Positions 1 through 5,276 of a DNA stretch of 5,276 nt are shown here, one piece after another. Every line of letters starts with the position of its first letter. The first letter of the stretch is position 1. The stretch spans positions 1-5,276 of the forward strand of contig JAEUIK010000359.1 in NCBI GenBank assembly GCA_016793185.1, in the 5' to 3' direction. The notes beneath the pieces were generated by a model. It was not told the origin of the DNA. It saw nothing but the letters and a program-made list of their open reading frames with translations, and did no database searches. The position numbers and the translations under genes were made by a program. Origin of the DNA: Planctomycetaceae bacterium (GTDB lineage Bacteria; Planctomycetota; Planctomycetia; Pirellulales; JAEUIK01).

Positions 1-366
1 GATCTGAACCCGCGCGCCAATCCGGCCGTCGCCGACGAGTTCCTGGCCAGCCGCCTGCAATCCGACGAGCTGGTCGAGTTTGCCCGTTCGCTCGTCGCCG
101 GGGTGCGCCGCAACCGCGCCGAGCTGGACCAGTTGCTGGCGGGCACGGCCGACAACTGGACGCTCGAACGGATGGCGGCCACCGATCGCAACGTGCTCCG
201 GCTGGGGGCTTTCGAGATCCTCTACACGAGCACGCCCGGCCGAGTCGCGATCAACGAGGCGGTCGAGCTGGCCAAGCGGTTCGGCGCCAAGCAGTCGGCC
301 CAGTTCGTCAACGGCATCCTCGACAAATTCCGGGCCGGCCAGCGGGAAAAGGGTACCGGACCCTAG
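1..366 (+). CDS. nusB: NusB transcription antitermination factor, C-terminal part (5' end outside window)
   Basis: The frame is open from base 1 to a TAG stop at 364-366 and encodes the last 121 residues; the start lies before the window. NusB is a small all-helical RNA-binding protein. With NusE (S10) it binds boxA in nascent rRNA leader RNA and helps form the antitermination complex. Visible family signatures, numbered from the first residue in the window, are ATDRNVLRLGAFE (60-72), VAINEAVELAKRFG (82-95) and FVNGILDKF (102-110), the typical NusB C-terminal helices. NusB proteins are usually about 140-160 residues, so only a short N-terminal piece is missing. A GTG at 103 opens a shorter reading frame, but it falls inside the conserved fold and is not the start. 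The next gene downstream, ftsY, is on the same strand after 130 bases. Identification is firm from the motifs. Confidence 0.95.
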   Translation, partial: DLNPRANPAVADEFLASRLQSDELVEFARSLVAGVRRNRAELDQLLAGTADNWTLERMAATDRNVLRLGAFEILYTSTPGRVAINEAVELAKRFGAKQSAQFVNGILDKFRAGQREKGTGP

Positions 367-496
367 CCCGATGACTTTCCCGCGCGTTGTCCCGCCCGGG
401 ATTGCCAGTTGCGGGAGCCGTGCTGACGATGCCGACGATTCCGGCGAATCACCTCTCCGACCAAGTTTCACGAACTGCAGATAGGTCCGTTACCGC
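367..496 (+). other. nusB-ftsY intergenic spacer, no gene seen
   Basis: This 130-base gap holds no credible reading frame. It contains a weak inverted repeat, TCCCGC at 390-395 and GCGGGA at 411-416, with a 15-base loop and no following T-run, so I do not call a terminator. An in-frame TAG at 482-484 ends any possible upstream extension of ftsY. Promoter elements could lie here, but I see no convincing -35/-10 pair. Confidence 0.6.
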
Positions 497-1426
497 ATGG
501 GATTCTTCGATAAATTCAAGCAGGGTCTGAAGAAGACCACGCAACTGCTGAATACCGACATCCGCGATCTGTTCAAGCGCGAAGGGCGGCTCGTCGACGA
601 GGCGTTTCTCGAAGAGCTCTTCGCGATCCTCATCAAGACCGATATCGGCGTGCAGGCGGGACGGCAGATCGTCGACCAGGTGCAAAGCGACTTCCGCGGC
701 CGCGTCGTCCATCTCGAGGATGTGCTCGACACCATCCGCAAGAAGTTGAAGTCGCTGCTCGCGCAGACCGGCGAACCGATCCGCTGGGCCGAGACCAAGC
801 CCACCGTGATCTTGGTGGCCGGTGTCAACGGCTCGGGCAAGACGACCTCGATTGCCAAGCTGGCGCACATGCTCCGGCAGCAAGGCAAAAGCGTCGTCCT
901 CGGCGCGGCCGACACCTTCCGGGCCGCCGCGGTCGAGCAGCTCACCATCTGGGCCGGGCGGACCGGCTGCCAGATCGTGACCGGCCCCCAAGGGTCGGAC
1001 CCGGCGAGCGTCGCGCATCGCGCCGTGGCCACGGCCGTCGAGCAAGGCGCCGACGTCTGCATCGTCGATACGGCCGGCCGCCTGCAGACCCAGCAAAACC
1101 TGATGCAGGAGCTCGGCAAGATTCGCCGTGTGATCGGCAAGCAGATCCCCGAGGCGCCGCACGAAGTCTTTCTGGTGCTCGACGCGACCACTGGCCAGAA
1201 TGGCATCAGCCAGGCCAAGCACTTCTCCGAGGCCGTTGACGCCACCGGCATCGTGCTGGCCAAACTCGACGGCACCGCCAAGGGGGGGGCCGTCGTCGCC
1301 ATCTGGCAGGCCATGCAACTACCGGTCAAGTTCGTCGGCGTGGGCGAACAACCGGAGGATCTGATCCGCTTCGACGCCGACAACTTTGTCGACGCCTTGT
1401 TCGAGGGATTGCTCGGCACTTCCTGA
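497..1426 (+). CDS. ftsY: FtsY, signal recognition particle receptor GTPase
   Basis: The 309-residue product is the bacterial SRP receptor. It docks SRP-ribosome complexes at the membrane and pairs with Ffh in a mutually activating GTPase dimer for co-translational membrane insertion. An amphipathic N-terminal segment (GFFDKFKQGLKKT, 2-14) matches the lipid-binding membrane-targeting helix. The helical N domain runs to about 95 and the G domain follows: G1 GVNGSGKTT (109-117), G2 DTFRAAA (139-145), G3 DTAGR (191-195), G4 AKLDG (255-259) and G5 GVGEQPEDL (281-289). It is a short form without the long acidic A domain of E. coli FtsY. G4 has Ala where TKLDG is common, leaving the Lys and Asp that read guanine intact. 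The ATG at 497 is well fixed because an in-frame TAG lies at 482-484; the Shine-Dalgarno is weak (AGG at 483-485, 11 bases away). A run of eight G at 1282-1289 codes for the AKGG segment without a frame break. Confidence 0.97.
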   Translation: MGFFDKFKQGLKKTTQLLNTDIRDLFKREGRLVDEAFLEELFAILIKTDIGVQAGRQIVDQVQSDFRGRVVHLEDVLDTIRKKLKSLLAQTGEPIRWAETKPTVILVAGVNGSGKTTSIAKLAHMLRQQGKSVVLGAADTFRAAAVEQLTIWAGRTGCQIVTGPQGSDPASVAHRAVATAVEQGADVCIVDTAGRLQTQQNLMQELGKIRRVIGKQIPEAPHEVFLVLDATTGQNGISQAKHFSEAVDATGIVLAKLDGTAKGGAVVAIWQAMQLPVKFVGVGEQPEDLIRFDADNFVDALFEGLLGTS

Positions 1427-1469
1427 GCAAAGTTGCGCGGGGCGCGCCGCAAATGACCGGCCCGACACC

Positions 1470-1862
1470 ATGAAACGACTGACGCTGCTCTCTCGAGCCC
1501 TGACCCTCCGCTGTCCCGCCTGCGGCCAGGCCAGGCTCTTTACCGGCTGGTTCGCCATGCCGCAGGCTTGTCCCCACTGCGGGATGAAGTTCGTGCGCGA
1601 GCCCGGCTACTACCTGGGCTCGATCTACTTCAACTACGGCCTGACCGCGGTGCTGACGATGATCGCATTCTTCGGGCTGTACTTCCTTGCAGGCGTGCCG
1701 GCCGAGAGCATGAAGTGGCCGCTCGGGATCTTTTGCATGGTCTTCCCGCTGCTCTTTTTTCGTCGCGCTCGCGCGCTCTGGCTGGCCTTCGACGTCTATT
1801 GGGATCCGACGAGCGAAGAGAACGCGGGAAACCGCCCGGCCGCAGCCGATTCGGCGCGCTAG
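1470..1862 (+). CDS. DUF983 family protein: two CPxC zinc-ribbon-like pairs plus two membrane helices
   Basis: The 130-residue product starts with a cysteine knuckle, CPAC (C15, C18) and CPHC (C34, C37), spaced like a four-Cys metal-binding ribbon. It then has the segment EPGYYLGSIYFNYG (44-57), hydrophobic helices near 55-74 and 83-97, and an Arg-rich turn leading to RALWLAFDVYWDP (101-113). This layout matches DUF983, a family of unknown function. In alphaproteobacteria DUF983 genes often sit between cytochrome oxidase subunit III and SURF1 genes, so a role in oxidase biogenesis is plausible here, where a SCO/DUF420 operon converges on it. The ATG at 1470 places the first CPxC 14 residues in, as expected. 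An in-frame ATG at 1386 lies inside ftsY and would add 28 residues with no family likeness, so I rejected it. There is no clear Shine-Dalgarno. The gene begins 43 bases after ftsY and may be cotranscribed with it. Family assignment is fairly sure; function is unknown. Confidence 0.85.
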   Translation: MKRLTLLSRALTLRCPACGQARLFTGWFAMPQACPHCGMKFVREPGYYLGSIYFNYGLTAVLTMIAFFGLYFLAGVPAESMKWPLGIFCMVFPLLFFRRARALWLAFDVYWDPTSEENAGNRPAAADSAR

Positions 1863-1885
1863 GGAGCGTGGAAAGGCCTGGCGTC

Positions 1886-1902
1886 GTCCGGAGCTGCCGG
1901 AC
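1886..1902. terminator. possible hairpin between convergent genes
   Basis: GTCCGG (1886-1891) and CCGGAC (1897-1902) form a perfect 6-bp stem around the loop AGCTG, 24 bases past the DUF983 stop and in the spacer where the two transcription units meet. A symmetric stem could slow polymerase from either side, but neither strand has a U-tract (CCCCAACA follows on the plus strand). It is therefore not a standard intrinsic terminator. In GC-rich DNA such a stem may arise by chance. Confidence 0.3.
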
Positions 1903-1965
1903 CCCCAACATGGACGAGCGCGCTCTCCCGCGAGGTGCTCGCTATCGACGGGCAGGCGCGGGGCG

Positions 1966-2301
1966 TCAGACTTCGACCAGCTCGCGCTCCGGCGCGGCGA
2001 CGACGGGGGCTTTCTGCTCGAGCGCGGCCTTCGCCTCCTGCTCGCGGCGAGCTTTACGCACCGCCAGATACATGTAGGTCGAGAAGCTCCCCAACAGCAG
2101 GAAGGGCATCGACATCATGAACAGAATGCTCCAGAAGTACCCGCGCACCGGGTCGCCCCCCGCCTGCTCGGTGTGCTCGAGCGCCTGCTTGCACAAGGGG
2201 CAAGCCTCGGCCGATGACGCAATGCCCACGATGGCGGCTGCCGCCACCACGGGGGCCAGAACGCGAAGCCTGTGAATGAGCGCCGGAATCCTGTTCATCA
2301 T
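1966..2301 (-). CDS. small membrane protein with signal sequence and periplasmic CPLC motif, unknown function
   Basis: The last gene of the minus-strand operon encodes 111 residues (110 if it starts at the second ATG, 2298). Residues 1-33 look like a Sec signal: Arg/His-rich start, hydrophobic Ala/Val/Ile core (15-28), and a signal-peptidase-type AEA ending at 33. Directly after comes CPLC (C34, C37), then a 16-residue polar loop ending in GG-DP, one strongly hydrophobic helix (about 55-80), and a basic, charged tail (RKARREQEAK, 82-91). The positive-inside rule puts the tail in the cytoplasm and the cysteines outside, the same side as SCO. Proteins of this shape occur in planctomycetes and some other phyla as hypotheticals; I know no assigned function. 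Metal, heme or thiol chemistry at the CPLC pair is inference. The longer in-frame reading from 2445 runs inside DUF420 and was rejected. The start overlaps the DUF420 stop by one base (TGATG). Confidence 0.8.
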   Translation of the reverse strand: MMNRIPALIHRLRVLAPVVAAAAIVGIASSAEACPLCKQALEHTEQAGGDPVRGYFWSILFMMSMPFLLLGSFSTYMYLAVRKARREQEAKAALEQKAPVVAAPERELVEV

Positions 2302-2819
2302 CACACCTCGGGAGTCGATGCCGGCGCCGCGGCGCCGCTCGCATTCATTGTAGGTTGCTCGGTCACTGGGGGGTAGAGGTGATAGAGCATGGCGTAAATC
2401 ACCACCCCCGTTATGGATACGTAGAGCCAGATCGGGAAGGTCCACCGCGCCAGCCGACGATGCGCCGGGCGATTGTCTGCGAGCCCCTGATAGATCGTAG
2501 CCACCGCCAGAAACGGCACCGTCGCTGCCAGCAGCACGTGCGTCAGGAGCAGCGCATAGTAGACCTCGCGTACGGGCGAGGGGCCGCCGAAGCGGACGTG
2601 CCCGGCGTAGCGATGGTAGATTAGGTAACAGACCAAGAACACGACCGACACGCCAAACGCGGCGAGCATCGTCCGCTTGTGAGCCTGCTCGCGCCGTTGC
2701 TTGATGAGCACGTAGCCCACGACCAGCAGCACCGTCGCCAGCGCGTTGAGCGCCGCATTGACCGCCGGCAGGTCCTTCACTTGGAATGCAGCCATCAGGA
2801 GGGCGTTCGACATCGTCAC
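2301..2819 (-). CDS. DUF420 (YozB/CtaM-like) four-helix membrane protein
   Basis: The 172-residue product has four clear membrane helices (about 19-39, 50-69, 87-109, 126-147). It carries the histidines typical of DUF420: HKRTM (H47), YHRYAGH (H69, H74), LLTHVLLA (H94), AHRRLARWTFPIWLY (H120) and AMLYHLYP (H147). Paired histidines near helix ends suggest heme or metal binding, but this is inference. In Bacillus the DUF420 gene yozB lies next to the ctaG oxidase assembly gene, and the Staphylococcus aureus homologue CtaM is reported to be needed for aa3-type oxidase maturation. A similar role is likely here, next to SCO. The tail after about 152 (TEQPTMNASGAAAPASTPEV) is low-complexity and probably disordered. 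The start is GTG at 2819, whose GTGA overlaps the SCO stop by 4 bases. An ATG two codons later (2813) is an alternative, and both have only a weak GAAAG upstream. Family assignment is confident; the exact start is less so. Confidence 0.9.
   Translation of the reverse strand: MTMSNALLMAAFQVKDLPAVNAALNALATVLLVVGYVLIKQRREQAHKRTMLAAFGVSVVFLVCYLIYHRYAGHVRFGGPSPVREVYYALLLTHVLLAATVPFLAVATIYQGLADNRPAHRRLARWTFPIWLYVSITGVVIYAMLYHLYPPVTEQPTMNASGAAAPASTPEV
2306..2309 (-). promoter_or_regulatory. Shine-Dalgarno GAGG for the CPLC gene
   Basis: On the minus strand GAGG lies 4 bases before the ATG at 2301 and 7 bases before the tandem ATG at 2298. The spacing favours the second ATG. The site is inside the end of the DUF420 gene, as expected for a coupled pair. 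Confidence 0.55.
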
Positions 2820-3436
2820 TCGACTTTCGCGGTTGAGCCGCTCAGCTCGCGGACCTTCTTGGCTAATTCGGCCATTTCCGCGGGCGAGCTGTAGCTATAG
2901 GCTCCTCGCACTTTTCCCTCGCGGTCGACAAGCATCACGCGTCCCGTGTGCGTAGCGGGTGCGGCCGACACCAAAAAGCTCTTCTCGGCCACCCGCTCGA
3001 TCGTCGCCTGCTCTCCGGTCAAGAATGTCCACCGCGCCGGATCGGCCGCGAAACGCTGCGCATACTCGGCCAGCACCGCGGGCGTATCGTGCGCGGGATC
3101 GACGGTAAAGCTCACGAACTGCACATCGGTGTCGCTCAGGTCCTGGGCGAGTCGAGCGATTTGCTGATTCAAGTTGAGGCAGAAGCCCGGACAGTTCGCA
3201 AAAAAGAAGCTGGCAACCCAGACTTTCCCCCGCAGTTGCTGCGACAGGAACGGCTGTCCCGCGGCGTCCACCAGTTCGAAGTCAACCACTGGATCCTGGG
3301 GCCAGACGTCCTCCTGGGTCGTCGATTCGGGCACGACACGGACCGTCGCCAGCGGCGCGTGCTGGGTGCGCCAGTAATAGACGCCGGCCAGCGCCAGGAA
3401 TACCAGGCCCCAGAGCGCGAGCACGCCACGTTTCAT
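2816..3436 (-). CDS. sco1: SCO1/SenC family copper chaperone, membrane-anchored
   Basis: The 206-residue product is a thioredoxin-fold SCO protein, a family that carries copper to the CuA centre of cytochrome c oxidase subunit II or acts as thiol reductase for it. An uncleaved N-terminal anchor (about 4-22) precedes a short linker. The domain follows: DFELVDAAGQPF (52-63), LRGKVWVASFFFANCPGFC (68-86) with copper-binding C82 and C86, the TVDPAHDTP loop (111-119), and H163 in ATHTGRVMLVDREGKV (161-176), the third copper ligand. All three ligands are present. The usual CPxxCP has Leu after the second Cys (CPGFCL), a modest deviation. There is no lipobox, so it is anchored by its helix. The start at 3436 is preferred: its ATGA overlaps the permease stop by 4 bases, it has a good Shine-Dalgarno, and it places the anchor at the N-terminus. 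The frame stays open upstream to 3922, but that part is a permease shadow. Confidence 0.95.
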   Translation of the reverse strand: MKRGVLALWGLVFLALAGVYYWRTQHAPLATVRVVPESTTQEDVWPQDPVVDFELVDAAGQPFLSQQLRGKVWVASFFFANCPGFCLNLNQQIARLAQDLSDTDVQFVSFTVDPAHDTPAVLAEYAQRFAADPARWTFLTGEQATIERVAEKSFLVSAAPATHTGRVMLVDREGKVRGAYSYSSPAEMAELAKKVRELSGSTAKVE

Positions 3437-4287
3437 TGCAAATCTCCCGCAGTGCGGCGGCCGGCCGCTCGCCAGGCGAGCCCGCTGGCCGCGATCAGAA
3501 AGGCACCCGTCACCAGCGCGCTGATCAGCAAGCCGGGCACGCCGGGCGGCAGCGGCGGATCGGGCACGCCCAGGTACAGCAAGCGCCGCAGGCCGGCGAC
3601 GCCGTACGTCAGCGGATTGAGCCGCACGATCCAGGCCAGCCAGCCCGACTCGACCGGAAAGAACGAGCCCGACAGGAGCCACATCGGAAACAGGATCACG
3701 CTCATCACGGCGTGGAACCCCTGCGTCGAATCGGTCGACCAGGCAAACATCGATCCCAGCGCGGTCAGCGCGACCGCCAAGACAAACATCCAGCCCACCA
3801 CCGCCAAGGCCGCCAGCGGCCCCAGGCGGATTCCGACCAGCCAGGACAGGCCCAGGAACAGCACCGCTTGCGCCAGGGCCAGCGACGCCCCCCCCAGAAT
3901 CTTGCCCAACACCATCGACCACCGCGGCACGGGCGCAACTAGGACCGACTGCAAGAATCCCTCGCGACGATCTTCAATGATCGAGATGGTCGTAAAGATC
4001 GCCGTGAACAACAGAATCAAGGCGAGGGTGCCAGGAAAGAAAAACTCGCCGTAACTCAGCTCCGGCGCCGCGGCGCTGGCGCCCGCCGGGCGGAAGGATG
4101 GATTCAATCCAGCGGCAAACACGATCCAGAACATGATGGGTTGCCCGATGGCCCCGAAGATGCGGTTCGGTTGTCGCAAAAAGCGGACCCACTCGCGGAC
4201 CGCCAGCGTCCAGACCACGAGCCAGGGACGCGGCGCAGGCAGCGCTGTGGCCTGGTTCGAGGTCAGTGGGGACAAGGTGGCAACCAT
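3433..4287 (-). CDS. ABC-2 type transporter permease
   Basis: The 284-residue integral membrane protein is the membrane half of an ABC exporter, working with the ATPase encoded just upstream. After a cytoplasmic N-terminus (VWTLAVREWVRFLRQPNRIFG, 25-45, with the REWVRFLRQP coupling helix typical of ABC-2 permeases), hydrophobic segments lie near 45-60, 85-104, 128-151, 158-181, 193-214 and 252-272, giving six helices. Family hallmarks are EDRREGFLQSVLVAPVPR (105-122) followed by LGK (127-129), and LNPLTYGVAGLRR (223-235). The substrate cannot be read from the sequence. The ABC-2 group includes drug, polysaccharide and NosY-type permeases, and the SCO/DUF420 neighbours make a maturation role more likely than drug export. 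The ATG at 4287 lies 10 bases after the ATPase stop. The frame is open upstream to 4470, but that stretch lies in the ATPase gene and looks unlike protein, so I rejected it. The end overlaps the SCO start by 4 bases. Confidence 0.93.
   Translation of the reverse strand: MVATLSPLTSNQATALPAPRPWLVVWTLAVREWVRFLRQPNRIFGAIGQPIMFWIVFAAGLNPSFRPAGASAAAPELSYGEFFFPGTLALILLFTAIFTTISIIEDRREGFLQSVLVAPVPRWSMVLGKILGGASLALAQAVLFLGLSWLVGIRLGPLAALAVVGWMFVLAVALTALGSMFAWSTDSTQGFHAVMSVILFPMWLLSGSFFPVESGWLAWIVRLNPLTYGVAGLRRLLYLGVPDPPLPPGVPGLLISALVTGAFLIAASGLAWRAAGRRTAGDLQ
3444..3448 (-). promoter_or_regulatory. Shine-Dalgarno GGGAG for the SCO gene
   Basis: GGGAG on the minus strand lies 7 bases before the ATG at 3436, inside the 3' end of the permease gene. 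It is the best ribosome site in the window and decides the SCO start against the much longer open frame. Confidence 0.75.
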
Positions 4288-4297
4288 GAGCTCGGCT

Positions 4298-5260
4298 CTA
4301 TGCGGCGTCAGCGGCCGACGCCTCCCAAAATCGGTGCCCGGTGCGAGCGATAAACACATCCTCGAGGCTCGGTTTTCCGAGGGTGACTGTCTCGATGCGC
4401 GGGCCAAACTCGGCGAGCAGCCGTGCGACCCACTCGGCCGCGTCGGCCGTTTGTAGCCGCACGTCGCCACCGATGACTTCGGCCGGCAAGCGAAACTTCG
4501 CGCGAATCGCTTCGGCCAGCCCCCGCGGATCAGGGCTGGCCAACGTCAGTGAATCTCCCCCCACGGTCCCGCGCAGCGCACTGGGAGTGTCGCAAGCCAC
4601 AACCTGGCCGGCATGCAAAATCGCCAGGCGGTCCGATTTCTCGGCCTCGTCCAGGATGTGGGTGGTCACGGCAATGGTCACGCCCGAGTCGCGCGCGAGG
4701 CTGGTGAGGTAGCGCCACAGGTCGCTCCGCGCGGCGGGATCGAGCCCCGTGCTCGGTTCGTCCAGCAAGAGGACGCGCGGACGATGGAGCAATCCCTTGG
4801 CTAACTCGACGCGGCGGCGCAGTCCGCCGGAGAGCGCTTCGACGCGTTCCCCCGCCCGCTCCGCGACTCCCAGCCGGTCGAGCATTTCGGCGCTGCGGGC
4901 GCGGAGCTCTTGGCCGGAAAGTCCGTAAAGGTGCCCCTGGTGCCAGAGGTTCTCGGCCGCGGTCAGTTTTTTGTCGAGACTGGGAGCCTGAAAAACGACG
5001 CCGATCCGCTGCCGGACTTCGGTCGTCGCGGCGCGAACATCGGCCCCCAGGATCTCGATCTGGCCCGCCTGCAATGGGATGAGCGTCGAGAGCAGCCGAA
5101 AGAGCGTCGTCTTGCCGCTGCCGTTGGGACCGAGAAAGGCGAAGATCTCGCCTGGGGCGATCGACAAGGAAACGCCGTCGAGCGCTTGCCGGTCGCCGTA
5201 GCGATGTGCGACGTCGGCGATGCGAATGGCAGCCAGGCCTGAGCCGGCCGAGTCGATCAT
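4298..5260 (-). CDS. ABC transporter ATP-binding protein (CcmA/DrrA/NosF-like)
   Basis: The 320-residue cytoplasmic ATPase powers the ABC-2 permease downstream. It has Walker A GPNGSGKTT (44-52), Q-loop Q91 in VVFQAPSLD, signature LSGGLRRRVELAKGL (143-157), Walker B VLLLDEP (163-169), D-loop TGLDP (171-175) and switch H201 in TTHILDEAE. The signature has Leu where LSGGQ is commonest, a tolerated change. A C-terminal domain after about 225 ends with KPSLEDVFIARTGH (296-309), the LEDVF-type ending of exporter ATPases paired with ABC-2 permeases. The ATG at 5260 gives a full-length N-terminus (IRIADVAHRYG at 12-22), with AGG at 5270-5272 nine bases upstream. It is the first gene of the visible minus-strand run. 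Only 16 bases remain before the window edge, so the promoter and any upstream operon genes are not seen. All catalytic motifs are intact; the substrate is unknown. Confidence 0.95.
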   Translation of the reverse strand: MIDSAGSGLAAIRIADVAHRYGDRQALDGVSLSIAPGEIFAFLGPNGSGKTTLFRLLSTLIPLQAGQIEILGADVRAATTEVRQRIGVVFQAPSLDKKLTAAENLWHQGHLYGLSGQELRARSAEMLDRLGVAERAGERVEALSGGLRRRVELAKGLLHRPRVLLLDEPSTGLDPAARSDLWRYLTSLARDSGVTIAVTTHILDEAEKSDRLAILHAGQVVACDTPSALRGTVGGDSLTLASPDPRGLAEAIRAKFRLPAEVIGGDVRLQTADAAEWVARLLAEFGPRIETVTLGKPSLEDVFIARTGHRFWEASAADAA

Positions 5261-5276
5261 GGCAAACTACCTGTCC

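Noticed and set aside
390..416. Inverted repeat TCCCGC/GCGGGA after nusB as a terminator
   Set aside because: The stem is only 6 bp with a 15-base loop and no T-run follows; likely chance in GC-rich DNA.
490..1452. Long open frames antisense to ftsY (490-1452 and 449-1318 on the minus strand)
   Set aside because: They mirror a gene with strong family motifs on the plus strand, have Arg/Ser/Ala-rich composition without domains, and are expected in GC-rich DNA.
1927..1962. CCCGCG/CGCGGG pair in the convergent spacer
   Set aside because: A 24-base loop and simple GC composition make a real hairpin doubtful.
3437..3922. 162-residue N-terminal extension of the SCO reading frame
   Set aside because: It lies within the permease gene in another frame, is Gly/Arg/Ala-rich, and the good Shine-Dalgarno plus membrane anchor support the start at 3436.
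2948..4054. 368-residue plus-strand open frame opposite SCO and the permease
   Set aside because: Arg/Gln/Pro-rich, low-information translation with no recognisable domain, lying across two well-supported minus-strand genes.
4288..4470. 61-residue N-terminal extension of the permease frame
   Set aside because: It overlaps the ATPase gene, looks non-protein-like, and the ATG at 4287 fits an operon gap of 10 bases.
5267..5276. TAG at 5267-5269 on the minus strand as the stop of an upstream operon gene
   Set aside because: Only 7 bases before it are visible, so no reading frame can be supported, although an upstream gene ending there is possible.

Overview
The window is a GC-rich bacterial chromosomal segment with seven genes, six of them complete, packed tightly on two convergent strands. 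No mobile element, CRISPR array, rRNA or tRNA is visible. The protein sequences, the nusB-ftsY pairing and the small Cys-Pro-Leu-Cys membrane protein beside SCO and DUF420 genes suggest a planctomycete (Pirellulales-like). This is an impression from protein style; no taxonomic search was run.

Plus strand (1-1862): the 3' end of nusB (transcription antitermination, rRNA synthesis), a 130-base gap, a complete ftsY (signal recognition particle receptor) and a DUF983 gene (zinc-ribbon-like CPxC pairs plus two membrane helices). The first two are housekeeping genes. DUF983 is uncharacterised, but in alphaproteobacteria it commonly sits among cytochrome c oxidase assembly genes.

Minus strand (5260 down to 1966): an operon-like run reading ABC ATPase, ABC-2 permease, SCO1/SenC copper protein, DUF420 four-helix membrane protein, and a small secreted or anchored CPLC protein. 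The first two genes are 10 bases apart. The next three junctions overlap by 4, 4 and 1 bases, so translational coupling is likely. SCO proteins deliver copper to the CuA site of heme-copper oxidases, and DUF420 (YozB/CtaM) is linked to aa3 oxidase maturation in Firmicutes. The most economical reading is an accessory module for terminal oxidase (or another cuproenzyme) assembly: the ABC pair moves an unidentified substrate, SCO handles copper on the outer face of the membrane, and DUF420 and the CPLC protein act as membrane helpers. The oxidase subunits are not in the window and may lie upstream of 5276.

The two transcription units converge on a 103-base spacer (1863-1965) with a perfect 6-bp hairpin but no U-tract. 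The parts least explained by known families are the CPLC protein, whose predicted mature N-terminus would start at the first cysteine, and the dedicated ABC exporter coupled to SCO and DUF420. I see no wholly new system; the value lies in this assembly cluster.
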